Assembly: GCA_933207985.1 (NCBI GenBank)
Contig: OW240915.1
Location: forward strand, 276,582,024-276,646,023
Direction: 5' to 3'
Source of the DNA: Pelobates cultripes
Lineage: Eukaryota; Chordata; Amphibia; Anura; Pelobatidae
Length of the DNA: 64,000 nt
This document shows positions 12,171 to 23,752 of the stretch, piece by piece (position 1 is the first letter of the stretch; each line of letters starts with the position of its first letter). Under the pieces are notes generated by a model, which was given only the letters and a program-made list of their open reading frames with translations, did no database searches and had not been told where the DNA came from. Made by a program: the position numbers and the translations under genes.

Positions 12171-14103
12171 TCTGCTGCACTTCCTTGTTGTGGGCAACTT
12201 CCCTACCCCACGATGCCTCAGGCTCGCTAATGAACTCTCAGGCAACGATTGCGAAATTAATTTCAATAACATGTATGCTCAGCGTTTTCCCAGCAGTGTT
12301 GTACATGCGCAAGAGCCATGCCAAAGACACTGCAAGAGTTAGCTAATTTACATGCTGTGTGCTGCAGAACATGAACACTAAAATCAAAAGCAATCTATTC
12401 TGATTTTTTAAAAATGTTGGGCATAACTAATATCAAATTCTTAATTTGATATGTGAATAGCTGCAGTTCTCTTTTAAGTCATAAAAAACATGAATTAAAT
12501 CTCAGCCTCTTCGTTGTCCCTCCAGAAACTGCAAATTTGCAGCAACAGTAGAATTCGAGGAGCTTTTAAATACCCTGCTGATTGGTGAACACACTTCCTA
12601 GCCTTTCAAAGCAGCTAATCAAAGTGCTTCACTAAGCAAGTGCCACTTACATGATGTTTATCCACGGACTCCGTCAGATTGCGTAGTCACTTGTTCTAAC
12701 ATAATTGGTATCAGTGAGTAAGTCTGGGGAACAAGGTTTTAAGGCCACAAAAAACAGATAAAGTTTTGCTGTTTACTAAAGTGCTTGGCGATTTTTCCAA
12801 TGTCTTGTGTCGGCGCCAAACACTTATCTCATGACAATACATGACCTAGAAGGGGTGAGTTACGATCAGAAGTGACCAAGCGAGATGCACTAGTGATTAG
12901 TATGGATTTTGGGGCTGATCTCCAACCATAATTCACCTATTGATTTTAATACTTGTTTTTACACCAACTAGTAAATCAAGAACATTGCATCAATAACGAT
13001 ATGGATATTCTGTTCTCCGTATCAAGTGGAGGTTTAAGATTTCCCGTCTCAGGCAAACCTAAGAGACCAGCCAATTACCAAAGCCATTTATGTACGTATT
13101 TATACTGTATATGTATTTATTTAGCAGTAAGATCATTTTATCAGACATCTGCAGAATATTTTAATACTTCATATTATTTTCATTATTTTCATTTAATGCA
13201 AACCACATTTTGGTCAGATTAACATCAGAAATGCCGCTTTGCTGTGGTCTTCATGCCACGATCAGTTGTTCACTTTATTTTCTGTCGCAAAGCTGATGAT
13301 TGTTGTTGATGAAAGGGACACTCTTGTTATAAAAATCTTTTCTTCTTTTTTTTTGGTCTGCTTTGTTATTTTATTTTTTCAGATTAATGCCCCCCCCCCC
13401 CACCTTTTTTTAAAAAACAAAACAAAAGAAGGAAAAATTGCAATTAAATATACTTTTATTCCAGTGCTTCTTCACAGCAACGCAATTAGCAGACTAGGAC
13501 ATCATCAAGCATGATACCAATCAAATGCGTCTCCTAGAGAGGCAGTGAGGAAATACGGTGCGCGGTGTGGACCATATTGAGCAGCAAGGTGAGTGACAGC
13601 TCAGATTGTGATTTCTTTAGGAAATGTGGGTGCACTACCTGCAATGTCGTAAAGGTACTTTCATCATCATCATCATGCTGTAAATGAAGGCATGCAATAA
13701 ACGTACTATTTGCATGGTTTAGTCTTGCATATTTGTAACAACACATAAATAAATGAATTATTAACATATTACACAACCTCTAAATATTATTGGATATAGA
13801 AAAAAAGGTGTATACAACAAATTGTATTTCCTTTGGTGTGCATTGTTTGGGAGTTCTGAGGATAGCGAACTTTAGACCCAATTTCTAGATTTTACTATGG
13901 AGATTGTAATAGAGGCTATTAACGGTGAGCGTGCACTCCAGCTTGCCCCTTTAATCAAAATGGTAATATAAAGTGTCATTGGAAAGCTTACATAGCATAT
14001 TGCAAAACAGATAGAAACGCTCATTTAGGAGGGAGGTCTCGTAACGTTTTCTGCTTTCTCTGGTATTTACTGAGTGAACAATCTGGCTATAGTCTGCTCT
14101 TTT
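12171..14103. other. Unique-looking intergenic sequence
   Basis: No supported gene. A C9 homopolymer lies near 13390 and a short (TCA)n near 13660. Confidence 0.6.
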
Positions 14104-14183
14104 TTAACCCCTTTAGGACACATGCCATGTCTGATATGTCATGATTCCCTTTTATTCCAGAAGTTTGGTCCTTAAGGGGTTAA
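14104..14183. repeat. 80-bp TTAA-flanked MITE
   Basis: The segment begins TTAACCCCTTTAGGAC and ends GTCCTTAAGGGGTTAA, about 16-bp inverted ends with one mismatch, bounded by TTAA on both sides. TTAA duplications are typical of piggyBac and Kolobok transposons. It is too short to code. Related CCCCTTAAGGAC ends appear near 19095 and 53639. Confidence 0.8.
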
Positions 14184-17100
14184 ACTTATTTCTGCACTTG
14201 TTAATAAATTCCCTTCTTCTGTGTTTTTTTTTTCGATTTTTCACTTTAATTTTAAACAATATGTCCACATTTGAAGATTTCTGATTGCATTGTTCGCAAG
14301 CTAAGTTATGTAAAGAACCCACGATTAGATGTCAAGAATCCAATATGTAAAAGGTAAATATCCATGCTGAGGTCTACAGGACTCCAAATAAGCAGTGTGA
14401 AACTCAGTCACTGCTATTCTTAGTAAATGGGCCTGTGTGTTTAGCTGAAACATTGAGCTTCAAGAAGCTTTGTGCGTGGCATGCGTATTTATAGAGGATT
14501 TTTTTTTCTAAGTGCAAAATCTAAAATTTGTATGATTTTCTTGTTTTAAAAATTTGTATTTTAAAAAGAGAGAAAGTAAAACAAGTAGTCCTTTTTTTTT
14601 TTTTTTTTAAATCAAGCAAGCGATATATTGGAACAAGCATGCCTCCTGCTTCTGGTATCTACAAGTCTCTACATGAACCAAGTCTCTATATATCAGTACA
14701 TTGACTCACTCAAAGCCAATTTTACAGCTTCAGACATCCTACTCTAAATCATATTAATCTCAGCCAAGGAAAAATATTCACTTCCTTGAAAACATCTGCA
14801 GGAGAAACCTATTCCAACCATCCATCCATTATTTCACCCATCCTTTCATCATTCCATCCATCCATCTATCCACCCTTCCATCCACTTGTTTTTTCTTAAA
14901 ATTAATCAACTATCATAATTAATGAATGAAACGTTTAATCAATTAAATTTGGAATTAATATTCATATGGATTCCTCTAGAATTCTGCATGATGTAGAGCA
15001 AGTATATTGCTACAGTTTATCTGCGTGTGAAATACCTCTAAATCTGGAGAGAGCACTCCAAAACATGAACGTACATATTTTATTTAGGAATGTGTTATCG
15101 ACAGGAACCTATCAATAGTTATGTGTGTGGTGTCATGGGCTTGTCAATAGTAATGTAATTATGATTAAAGGGATAGCATGGATTTTAACTATATCAAATA
15201 ACTTTTCCGATAGCGCTGGCTATCAACTATACCATTATTATTGAGCTTCTCAATAACTAGACACATGGTAGCTAGATATACATGTCAAAGTAGCTTTCTG
15301 GAAAATAGAAATCAACATTTGAATTTAGACCCTGTAAACTGAGTCAATATAAATTCATGATGTACAGTTAATCCTGAAAATATTGCTTTAATAACTAAAC
15401 ATTTTTTTATGTCAGTGGAAATAAATTTAAAGCGCAGCAAATATTGAAAGTGCAATAACACGCAAGTAATTAGCCATATAACACACTCATTATTTAGGAT
15501 ATTTAACAAGCATCATATTTAAGTATATAAAAAAAAAAACTACGCATTTGCTAACATTGCACGACTGCAAATACATGCTGTTTTACGTGTTAATGAATGC
15601 AGAAAAATACATAAGGTTCTTTGTAGCTATAAGCAAGGGTTAATTATCAAAGTCCATTAGGTGCAAAGTGTGGGCAAAATCAAGGCTGCATTTATCACAG
15701 AGAGAGAGCTGGACGGAATCCAATGTTTTTTTTTTTATTCGTTAAACCTAGGGAAAATATTTTGTTGTGGTTCTGTCTAATCATTATCATAAGATCATGA
15801 CTGCAATTATCATAATCCTTTGAAATGATTCTAACATTTAGAGCCGGGTCCTAATTTGTGCTGCTGTGACTGTTTTAAAAAACCACTAAATAAGGTTTGC
15901 AAACATGAGTGGCTTCTTTTGAAATTCACTATGCATCACACTAAAAAGTAGATTTTGTTATGTTTTTTGACATTGACAGGCAGGGGGGAAAGAAAGTGAA
16001 TAAATACCTTGACTACAACTTCCCAGGATTTTATAATATTATATTTAATTATCCCAATAGCTAACATATATGTATTTGTGTGGTCTGATATAAAATGAAA
16101 TGTCAAAATCCACACTTCTTTGTCTTGCAACTGGGTGCCTCCATCTTAGTTTCTTGTCAATCATTCTTAGAATCTCTGTCCTTTGCACCTACTAGTCAGT
16201 ATAATATACAGTATACAGAGAAGAGGGGAAATAATGTTTCTATTGATCCTCTTCATTCTTGTCTGAACTGGATTATGAGGCTATTTGCTAAATATTTAAT
16301 ATGAATTGAAATGAAAACAGAGCATTTTATGAAAAATAAGTTAGCACAAGTTATGGTTAATTTTCAAAGTTATATTCAGCGATGTAAATTCTAGAGAGGT
16401 GTCAGCTCCCCTTTAATTCTGGAACAAAATTAAGACAAAAAAATAAAAAATAACACAAGAAAATAAATACACCATAAATAAATATGCGTACAAATATACA
16501 CACTAAACCACAATAATGTTTATGATGGGATCAAAATGGTATTGTTTCATAACGCCTTTGCCTGGAAGCGTATTGAAGCAGATAACACTGTAGGCACCCC
16601 CATGGTTATTCAATACAATTGCCAGGAACTGAGAGTGAATTTTTAAATTAATTACACAATTGCCAAATTCGAAAAAATTCTCCAAGTCAACTATGCTGCC
16701 AGTTTGGCTACTTTAACCTTGCGTTTAAAGTTCACTTTGTATTCCTGGCAATGTATTGATTAATCTTTTAAGATGCCCTCCTTTAAATGGCTAGCAGATA
16801 AAAAAAGAAACAAATTGTGATTTTGAGTTAACATCTGGACTTTATATACAACAGTAATTTGTTGTGTGCAAATATATATTAATATTTGCATGTTTTGGAG
16901 GGGAGATAGGGGCATTATCATCCAGGACCCAGCTGTCCTAGACAGCCATCAAAATAGTTTTCTGTTTGACAGATGAAACAAAGAAATAGGGAGCAGCCGG
17001 ACCAAATAAAATAGTAGATCAGCAGATTAAATTTATTCTCGTTCCAAGCATTTTTGATGATGGTCCTGCAACCAGCTGTGAAGTGCTATATACAGACAAT

Positions 17101-19094
17101 GCAGATAGAGCTTTAGGTAATTTCCTGGTTTAGTCTCACTGAAAAGCCTGGCTGATGTTTATTGCATCAACTGCACGCTTTTAGATATAGTTTTATCCAG
17201 TTGAAGACTGATTAAAGTCTCTCTATTCTACCATATTAAGTCTCCAGGGGTTTATCTACAAACCATACTGTATTTTAAGGATTTCTTCTTTAAATATTAT
17301 GCTGCTTCCTACATTCAGCAATTGTATAAACAAGGATAAATATAGAAAGAAAATTGGCATTTCTTTTTTTTTTTCTGCAGTGTTTCAGCATTGCCTAATG
17401 GTTATATTGCCATACTTTACAAGGGTGTAAAAATGATCTTTCTACTATACAACCTCATCAATTAGGGGCATTTGAGCTGATGTAGGAACTTGGCTGAATA
17501 ATATACATGCCTCACTTTCATTATCTCATCCAACATTCACCCAAATCATGGAATAACAGTGCTCAGTAAAAAAAATAAAAATCTAAATGGTTTATTCACT
17601 AAACTCTAAATTGGGGGATTGAAAAGGGAATGGAAAATTGAAACAAAGTGAAAACCGAAATTGTCAATCTGTGATGTAGCCTTGGAGAATTTGTCCAACT
17701 CAGCTATTTTAGACTACATTTTACAAGATGACTTTGAATTTACTACAATTCACAGTTTAAGGAATAAAACAACCTGTCTCATATTAAATATGTGTGTGCA
17801 GGAGTAGACCTGCATAATTTGCCTATTTGTTTAACTCACTTGATATTCTGACAGGTTTTTCCCTGTATATCCCATATTTAGACCCTAGGAGTCTATTAGG
17901 AGAAAAAGGAGATGTTTTCTCAGCAGGGTGAACTCATTTATGGAACCATCTACCAGAACAGTAGACTGAGAAAAAAAATACGAGTTATTTATAAAGGGAC
18001 ATTCTAGTGAAGAGTTCTAAGAATTGAGCAATCACTATGGAAACCACAGGAACGTTTTTGTTGATTGCTACCCATTTATTTTTGCAATTGCGCTTTATAA
18101 ATGTGTTACATTTTTAAAACATATTTCTAAATGTTTGTGTATAATAAGAACGTACACAACTAACACCTCCACCTACTTGATGACACGAGCAAACAATATT
18201 AACATGATATGATAGACACCAAAACTTATTTAGCTTAAAAGGTTATCTTTAATGAATAATACGAATAATGCCCTATTAAGTGTCCCCTTCATGATCATTG
18301 CAAATTAGATTCAATTAAAATTTTACTCACCTAGAATTCACGCCCCTACATGATGTCACAATGCAAGGTCGAATAATCGGCTTCTCTTAGAGCATGCGCA
18401 CACTTTGAGTCTTCTAGCTGAGAGAGAAAGTGAGGGAGGGAGGAGGGAAGTATTAAAAAATTATCGGGTCGGGAGGGCTGCACAAAAGAAGAGAGTGAGA
18501 AGTCATTCAGGCTTCCCCTTGCAGTCTATGTCTGCTAAGGGAAGTGCTATACATGTGTTTTCTGTGCTGTGCGTGCTGATTATGGACATATATTATGCAC
18601 AGAATTGATATTTTCCAGTCTGGAACTGAATTCTAGACTGCCATAGTCACATGTATCAGGGGTGTAACTAGCCCCAAGGACACAAGTGCCAATATCTCAG
18701 TATGTGCAGTGTTTCAGGCTAAAACACTGCACATATTAACTCCTACCACCATGACTATTTCTAAAAGCAGAAGTAACTCCTTAATGACGTAGTCATAGTG
18801 TATAGATCATGACGCAGTTATAGTGTATAGATCATGCCCCTGCAGTCTCACTGCTCAATTTTCTGTTATTTAGGAATGAAATCACTGTTTATACAGCCCT
18901 AGTCACACCTCCCTGCACGTGACTTGCACAGCTTTCCTAAACACTTCTTGTAAAGAGAGATCTAATGTTTATACTTCTTTTACTGCACATTCTGTTTAAT
19001 TTAGAATTTCATATCTCCTGCTCTACTAATAGTGTGATGTGTGTGTGTGATTAAAGTTAAATTTACAGAGCAGGAGATAAACGTCTAAGGCAAG
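14184..19094. other. AT-rich intergenic sequence
   Basis: No supported gene. It contains a poly-T run near 14590, a CATC/ATCC-rich imperfect microsatellite at 14818-14885 and a 26-bp tandem duplication around TATAGATCATGACG near 18790-18835. Confidence 0.6.
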
Positions 19095-19380
19095 TAAACC
19101 CCTTAAGGACGGTGGGCGTACTATGCCGTCCTTGAAAGGGTGACTCTAAACGCCAGAGGGCGGCACCGTATGCCTAGCCGTCCTTCCGCCGTCCTGGACC
19201 CCTGTACTCACCTGGACTGGCGATCTGTGGTGATCCTGGTCCAGGGGGACTGCCCAAGTCCGCCTGCAGCAGCTCCGGCCACCCTGGCCCTCCAGGGCCA
19301 TGTGATCACAATGATGGAACTGCCACTACGGAACTGCCTGTAGGGGGATTGTCTGAGCTGTCAGGCAGTCCCCCTGACTC
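19095..19380. repeat. GC-rich repeat with CCCCTTAAGGAC edge
   Basis: It begins CCCCTTAAGGACGG. A GC-rich body carries the short inverted words GGACGG/CCGTCC, CCTGGTCCAGG-like and GGCAGTTCC/GGAACTGCC. The right edge is unclear. It probably belongs to the same TTAA-type repeat class as 14104-14183. It is non-coding. Confidence 0.45.
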
Positions 19381-19456
19381 CTAAAAAGTGAAGAAAAAAA
19401 ATAAAAAAAAATAATCAAATAATACAGTGCATAATATATTCACCCAAACTGCTTAA

Positions 19457-19896
19457 TTAAAGGACCACTATAGTGCCAGGAAAACATACTTGTTTTCCTG
19501 GCACTATAGTGCCCTGAGGATGCCCCCACCCTCAGGGACCCCCTCCCGCTGGGCTCTGGGGAGAGGAAGGGGTTAAACTTACCTCTTTCTCCAGAGCCGG
19601 GCGGGGAGCTCTCCTCCTCCTTTCTGCCTCCTCTCCTCCTCTTCGGCTGAATGCTTTCCTATGGATGCTTGCGTCTTCTCACCGTGATTTTCACAGTGAG
19701 AAGCACGCAAACGCCTCTAGCGGCTGTCAATGAGACAGCCACTAGAGGCTTTAGAGGCTGGATTAACCTATTTATAAACATAGCAGTTTCTCTGAAACTG
19801 CTATGTTTATAAAAAAAAGGGTTAACCCTAGCTGGACCAGGCACCCAGACCACTTCATTAAGCTGAAGTGGTCGGGTGCCTATAGTGATCCTTTAA
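19457..19896 (+). repeat. Hairpin-chain MITE, copy C (full length)
   Basis: The copy runs from TTAAAGGACCACTATAG to the inverse CTATAGTGATCCTTTAA. Five hairpins follow one another: 19467-19510 (CCAGGAAAACA stem), about 19670-19707 (CTTCTCAC/GTGAGAAG), about 19714-19748 (CCTCTAG and GGCTGTC stems), about 19777-19809 (AAACATAGCAGTTTC/GAAACTGCTATGTTT) and about 19842-19882 (GGCACCCAGACCACTTC/GAAGTGGTCGGGTGCC). TTAA at each end suggests TTAA target duplication. It is non-coding. Confidence 0.85.
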
Positions 19897-21146
19897 ACTA
19901 CACTTGTTTTGATGCCTATAGTATTCCTTTAACTAATGGTTAATCAATTAAACCAATTTAAGGAGAAATAAATGTGTAACTATGCACTGTAACAGAGAAA
20001 AGTAGCAAAATTGATAATGTAATAAATATCTGAAACAACAAATTAGAGTTACCATAGAAAAAAACATACATACTGCAAATTACATGTGTAATATGACAGG
20101 TTAAAGACATACCTGTCACGTTTTAGCATCATCAATATTATTGGTTGTCTGTAAACTTCAACCTATGATGTTATTGAAAACCACTTAAAGGTGCCATTAT
20201 TTCTGCTTGTTAACCTGTCAATATCGGATTATCAAACTCAGCACTGCAAATTTATTGATGAAATCATGATTTAAGCCTAGTTTTAAGAAGATATAAGTTT
20301 CAGATTTTGACATTGTTACTGGAAATTAAAAGGTTGTGAAAATATTGTGCACGTCTAGTTCATTTGACTAATTGTTTCCACACTGCCAATGCTGAAGTAG
20401 ACATGCCAGTCTAGCTTGTTTAAACATAATAATAACATAAAAATGTGCAGTCTGTATGTGCCCAGTCGAAATCTTTGTTGTTTAACTTCTGTGTGCTGTT
20501 GTGGCACTTCACTTATGCCTGTAATCTACTTGCAAAGAAAAAAAAAAAAGTTGTGAAATTTGTAGTAGCTTTGATAACTGTGATGCAAAATTGATCGGTT
20601 ACCAATACTGCATCGTAATGAAGATCATAGTGTGATAATATATTATGCATACCTGACTTCCATTTAGAACCATTACTACTATTTAAATTTGTGAGGGTTA
20701 TATCTCTGGCATGCATTGCTCACTCATTACAAATAAAACACATAATACAATATAGATTACCCTGAGGTTGTGTAAGTCCCCAGTATCTAAGCATCCACTC
20801 TTGGTTAGTTCCTCAAGCTACATAGTCTTGCATGATTCCCAGGGTCGGATGATGTTTACACAATTAACCACACTAATATATTACATTTTGCTCATGGGCT
20901 GAAGATAAAGTTAGCATGTGATCAGTCTCTTATATAATGTGAATTCTTTAAAAAACAAAACAAAAAAAAAACGTAGCTTGTTTTTTTTACATTTTTACTT
21001 TGTGTTTTGCTATACATCTCATGTTTTTTTTTTTACAGATCTATTTTGGTATTTAACAAAACCATTCTTTGAATCCCAGAGAACTACTACTACAGAAGTC
21101 TATCTCTGAGGACTGGAAAGATGCTTTTACCACAGCCTGTAATATA
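19897..21146. other. AT-rich intergenic sequence
   Basis: No supported gene or repeat family recognised. Confidence 0.6.
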
Positions 21147-21365
21147 CAGTCAGGTCCATAAATATTGGGACATCGACACAATTCTAATCTTTTTGGCTCT
21201 ATACACCACCACAATGGATTTGAAATGAAATGAACAAGGTGTGCTTTAACTGCAGACTTTCAGCTTTAATTTTTAGGGTATTTACATCCAAATCAGGTGT
21301 AAGAATTACAACAGTTTGTTTATGTGCCTCCCACTTTTTAAGGGACCCAAAGTAATGGGACAGAT
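21147..21365 (+). mobile_element. Tc1/mariner-superfamily fragment
   Basis: It starts after a TA dinucleotide with CAGTCAGGTCCATAAATATT, followed by GGGACA and later CCAAAGTAATGGGACA. This wording is recognised as the terminal region of a vertebrate Tc1-like family. Similarity is lost after about 21365 and no transposase follows, so it is a solo or truncated terminus. Confidence 0.7.
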
Positions 21366-21806
21366 TAACAGTATATCTAGTGCTGGTTACAATATTTGGC
21401 ACAGGCTTCACTTCAGAGAAATCAAAGTATTGGTACTGTGCCAACTACCATTTTCTTTCACAGTGGTAAAATTTGCAATACAATTACATCTGAATTGTGA
21501 AACATACAATGTGCTCTGTGTTTCATTGTCTGGAGCCAATTTATTATGGCACAATATGAGCCAATTCAAAACAAAGTCATATGCCCCATATTTAGCAGCT
21601 AAATATGATTGCCTGTTGTGAAATATCAGAAAGATTTTACTTTTTTTTCCCAATAGCTTTATGTACATCACCAGTACTTGTGTGCAGGTAGTGGTTAACG
21701 TGTGGTGCCCCTTATGATCACCAAAACTGCTCCACCCACCCCGCCCCCACCTTTCCCCATCCCCAATTAAAACAGAGACATAAATGTGGTATAAACAGGC
21801 CACAGC

Positions 21807-21812
21807 TTTATT
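21807..21812 (-). terminator. Putative poly(A) signal of the Ngaro element
   Basis: AATAAA on the minus strand, inside AAATAAAGCTGTGGCC, about 350 bp downstream of the hydrolase stop codon. Confidence 0.5.
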
Positions 21813-21880
21813 TATATATATAATAAGTAAAACCAATTCAATTATGTTTAATATGAGCGTATATTTTTATCTCAAAACCC

Positions 21881-22123
21881 GTCCTTGCCAACCGAACCAT
21901 AATAACCTTTTGAGTACCTCTTTCCAGGGCACCTGCCCTCCCCCCTCGTCCAAGCTAATTGGCCTTCACCTTGGCCCTCCAATTCCCCATGCCAACCCCT
22001 GGCCGCTTTTCCTGGCACGGAGGGCACGCCCAAATACCAAACCATTGCCCGAGGTTAGGGGAGGGACCAGACCCAGCATTCCTTCGTCCAATGCACTCCT
22101 TTTCCACTGGTTCGGCAAGGACC
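21881..22123. repeat. Short inverted repeat in the Ngaro 3' region
   Basis: GTCCTTGCCAACCGAACCA at about 21881-21899 is the inverse of TGGTTCGGCAAGGAC at about 22109-22123 except for four extra bases. It lies between the hydrolase stop and the poly(A) signal and may belong to the terminal structure of the element. Confidence 0.5.
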
Positions 22124-22160
22124 ATACCCGCCACTAGCGCCAGCTGCATTTAAGCCTAAA

Positions 22161-22829
22161 TCAGCAGGCGCGACCCCCCACCAATGCCATGGCCTGTTCC
22201 AGCGCATCCTGCAGAGCTAGGTTGAAGAAATCCAACCCCACATCGGTCAGGTGGACCCCGTCCGGGCGAAAATATATCGCCGCGTCACGTTCAAATATTT
22301 GGTGGCGCACCGAAATGCCACCAACGCCGAGCACAAATTTTGACACTCTTTTATTAATTTTTACCCTGCATCGTTCAATAGCCCCCTGATCGCGCGCGCG
22401 CCCCCAATAGTTCCTGGACACTATCCCAGACCAAACTAAACAAAGCTGCGGGAACAAAACTCGCAAGCGCGCTAAATCCCTTCTAATCATTTCACCCAAA
22501 CCCCATGCAGGCAGCACCCCCAGATCATTGCCACCCAAGTGAACCACCAATACATCAGGCGCCCCCAGGAAAGTGGCCAGCTGTACAACCTCCGGCAAGA
22601 GCTGGCCCCATCTCATGCCCCGGAAACCAAACCATCGGACCTCCGCCAGCTCCCGAGGAATTCCAAGGCGTGTCCCACCCGGGCGTACCCCAGCCCGCAG
22701 ATGGGCCCAATAGATGTATGAATGCCCAATCAGCCAGATCCTACGGCCGGGCCCTGTGGAGAAAACACAAGAGGGGAACCGATTAGCCGCGTGGGCCGTA
22801 CGTAGGACCGAAACCTCCCAGATTCCCAT
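22161..22829 (-). CDS. SGNH/GDSL-type hydrolase of the Ngaro element
   Basis: A 222-codon frame starting at ATG. It shows the SGNH hydrolase blocks in order: GHSY near residues 35-38 with the nucleophile Ser37, a glycine-containing block II near 68-72, HLGGND at 97-102 with Asn101, and DGVHLT at 190-195 with Asp190 and His193. This fold catalyses ester hydrolysis, but the substrate and role in retrotransposition are unknown. Some Ngaro elements are known to carry such an extra domain. The start overlaps the 3' end of the recombinase frame by 100 bp in another frame. All predicted catalytic residues are present and there is no stop or frameshift. No signal peptide or membrane segment is obvious. 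Confidence 0.85.
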   Translation of the reverse strand: MGIWEVSVLRTAHAANRFPSCVFSTGPGRRIWLIGHSYIYWAHLRAGVRPGGTRLGIPRELAEVRWFGFRGMRWGQLLPEVVQLATFLGAPDVLVVHLGGNDLGVLPAWGLGEMIRRDLARLRVLFPQLCLVWSGIVSRNYWGRARDQGAIERCRVKINKRVSKFVLGVGGISVRHQIFERDAAIYFRPDGVHLTDVGLDFFNLALQDALEQAMALVGGRAC

Positions 22830-23752
22830 CTGCCAATCCTCTGAATAGCCTGATCAGAGAAACCCAACCGAGAGGCTTCGGTTGCGGCCCCAATGCGGAA
22901 GGAATGACCCCCAAACTCCTTGCTCGGGATTCCCAGCCGATCAAGGGCCAGGCGAAATACCCTGAGAAATTGAAATCGAGATAAGTAGGCACCATTTTCA
23001 TGAACTAACAGCGGGCCGGAGAAACCTGGTCGCCCGGAACTGTAAGATAGGTATGCCGAGACGGGGCAAACTGCCGAATCCGGAATGGCACGAAGGGTAA
23101 CCCACTTACCCCTGCCAAAAACGTCGGTCTTGGACCGGCGCAACAAAAATTGCACCGTAGTACCCGTGACAAACACGTCCTGAATTAAAAGCCCCCCAGG
23201 GGTCCCCCTGCTAGGGCTCACCAGTTCTCCGACCCGAAGAGCCCCAAAAAAGGCGAAAGTAAACGCCACCAAAAACAATCTAGCCTCCGGAGTTGAAAAA
23301 CAGACCTGGGGGAGAACCGAGGCGATCCCTAACAGGAGCGCGCCCGAAACCGGCCTCCGAGTATCCCGCACCATCGGGCCTTTCCGCCAACCGCGCATCG
23401 CAAGCCTCACCATGCAGTGTTTCGTCACATCGGGTACCTGGGTTAAATTGAACCAGAAACTAAGGCCTGAGAGCTTCCCTGAAACCGTAGCTGGGGAACA
23501 CCCGCTAGCCTCCCAGAACCAGAGCAACCGTAACAGACCCTGGACCCTCTCGTCAGAGGAGCCGAACCCACCGCAATCCTGTTCCAGTGCGACCCAATCA
23601 CCCCATGCCTTACCATACCGGACCCATGTTGCCTCTGATACAGACGACCGTATCCACTCCCTTATTCGTTCAGGCCAAGGGACCAGAGTTCCGCGGGACA
23701 GGAGAGACCTTCCAGATCCGCTTCCGGAGCGGCCGATCGAAATACCTGCCAT
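22730..23752 (-). CDS. Tyrosine recombinase (integrase) of the Ngaro element
   Basis: A 340-codon frame starting at ATG. An N-terminal SAM-like core-binding region (about 25-120) precedes the catalytic domain. The tyrosine recombinase signature is visible: ArgI in GALRVGELV (Arg173), a lysine in RRSKTD (Lys208), HSFRIGAAT with His283 and Arg286, Trp309 in the position often held by His/Trp in IGRW, and the nucleophile Tyr317 in RSYVR. In this family the enzyme is thought to integrate a circular DNA copy without target-site duplication. The frame overlaps the RT frame upstream by about 90 bp and the hydrolase frame downstream by about 100 bp. It is intact. Confidence 0.92.
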   Translation of the reverse strand: MAGISIGRSGSGSGRSLLSRGTLVPWPERIREWIRSSVSEATWVRYGKAWGDWVALEQDCGGFGSSDERVQGLLRLLWFWEASGCSPATVSGKLSGLSFWFNLTQVPDVTKHCMVRLAMRGWRKGPMVRDTRRPVSGALLLGIASVLPQVCFSTPEARLFLVAFTFAFFGALRVGELVSPSRGTPGGLLIQDVFVTGTTVQFLLRRSKTDVFGRGKWVTLRAIPDSAVCPVSAYLSYSSGRPGFSGPLLVHENGAYLSRFQFLRVFRLALDRLGIPSKEFGGHSFRIGAATEASRLGFSDQAIQRIGRWESGRFRSYVRPTRLIGSPLVFSPQGPAVGSG

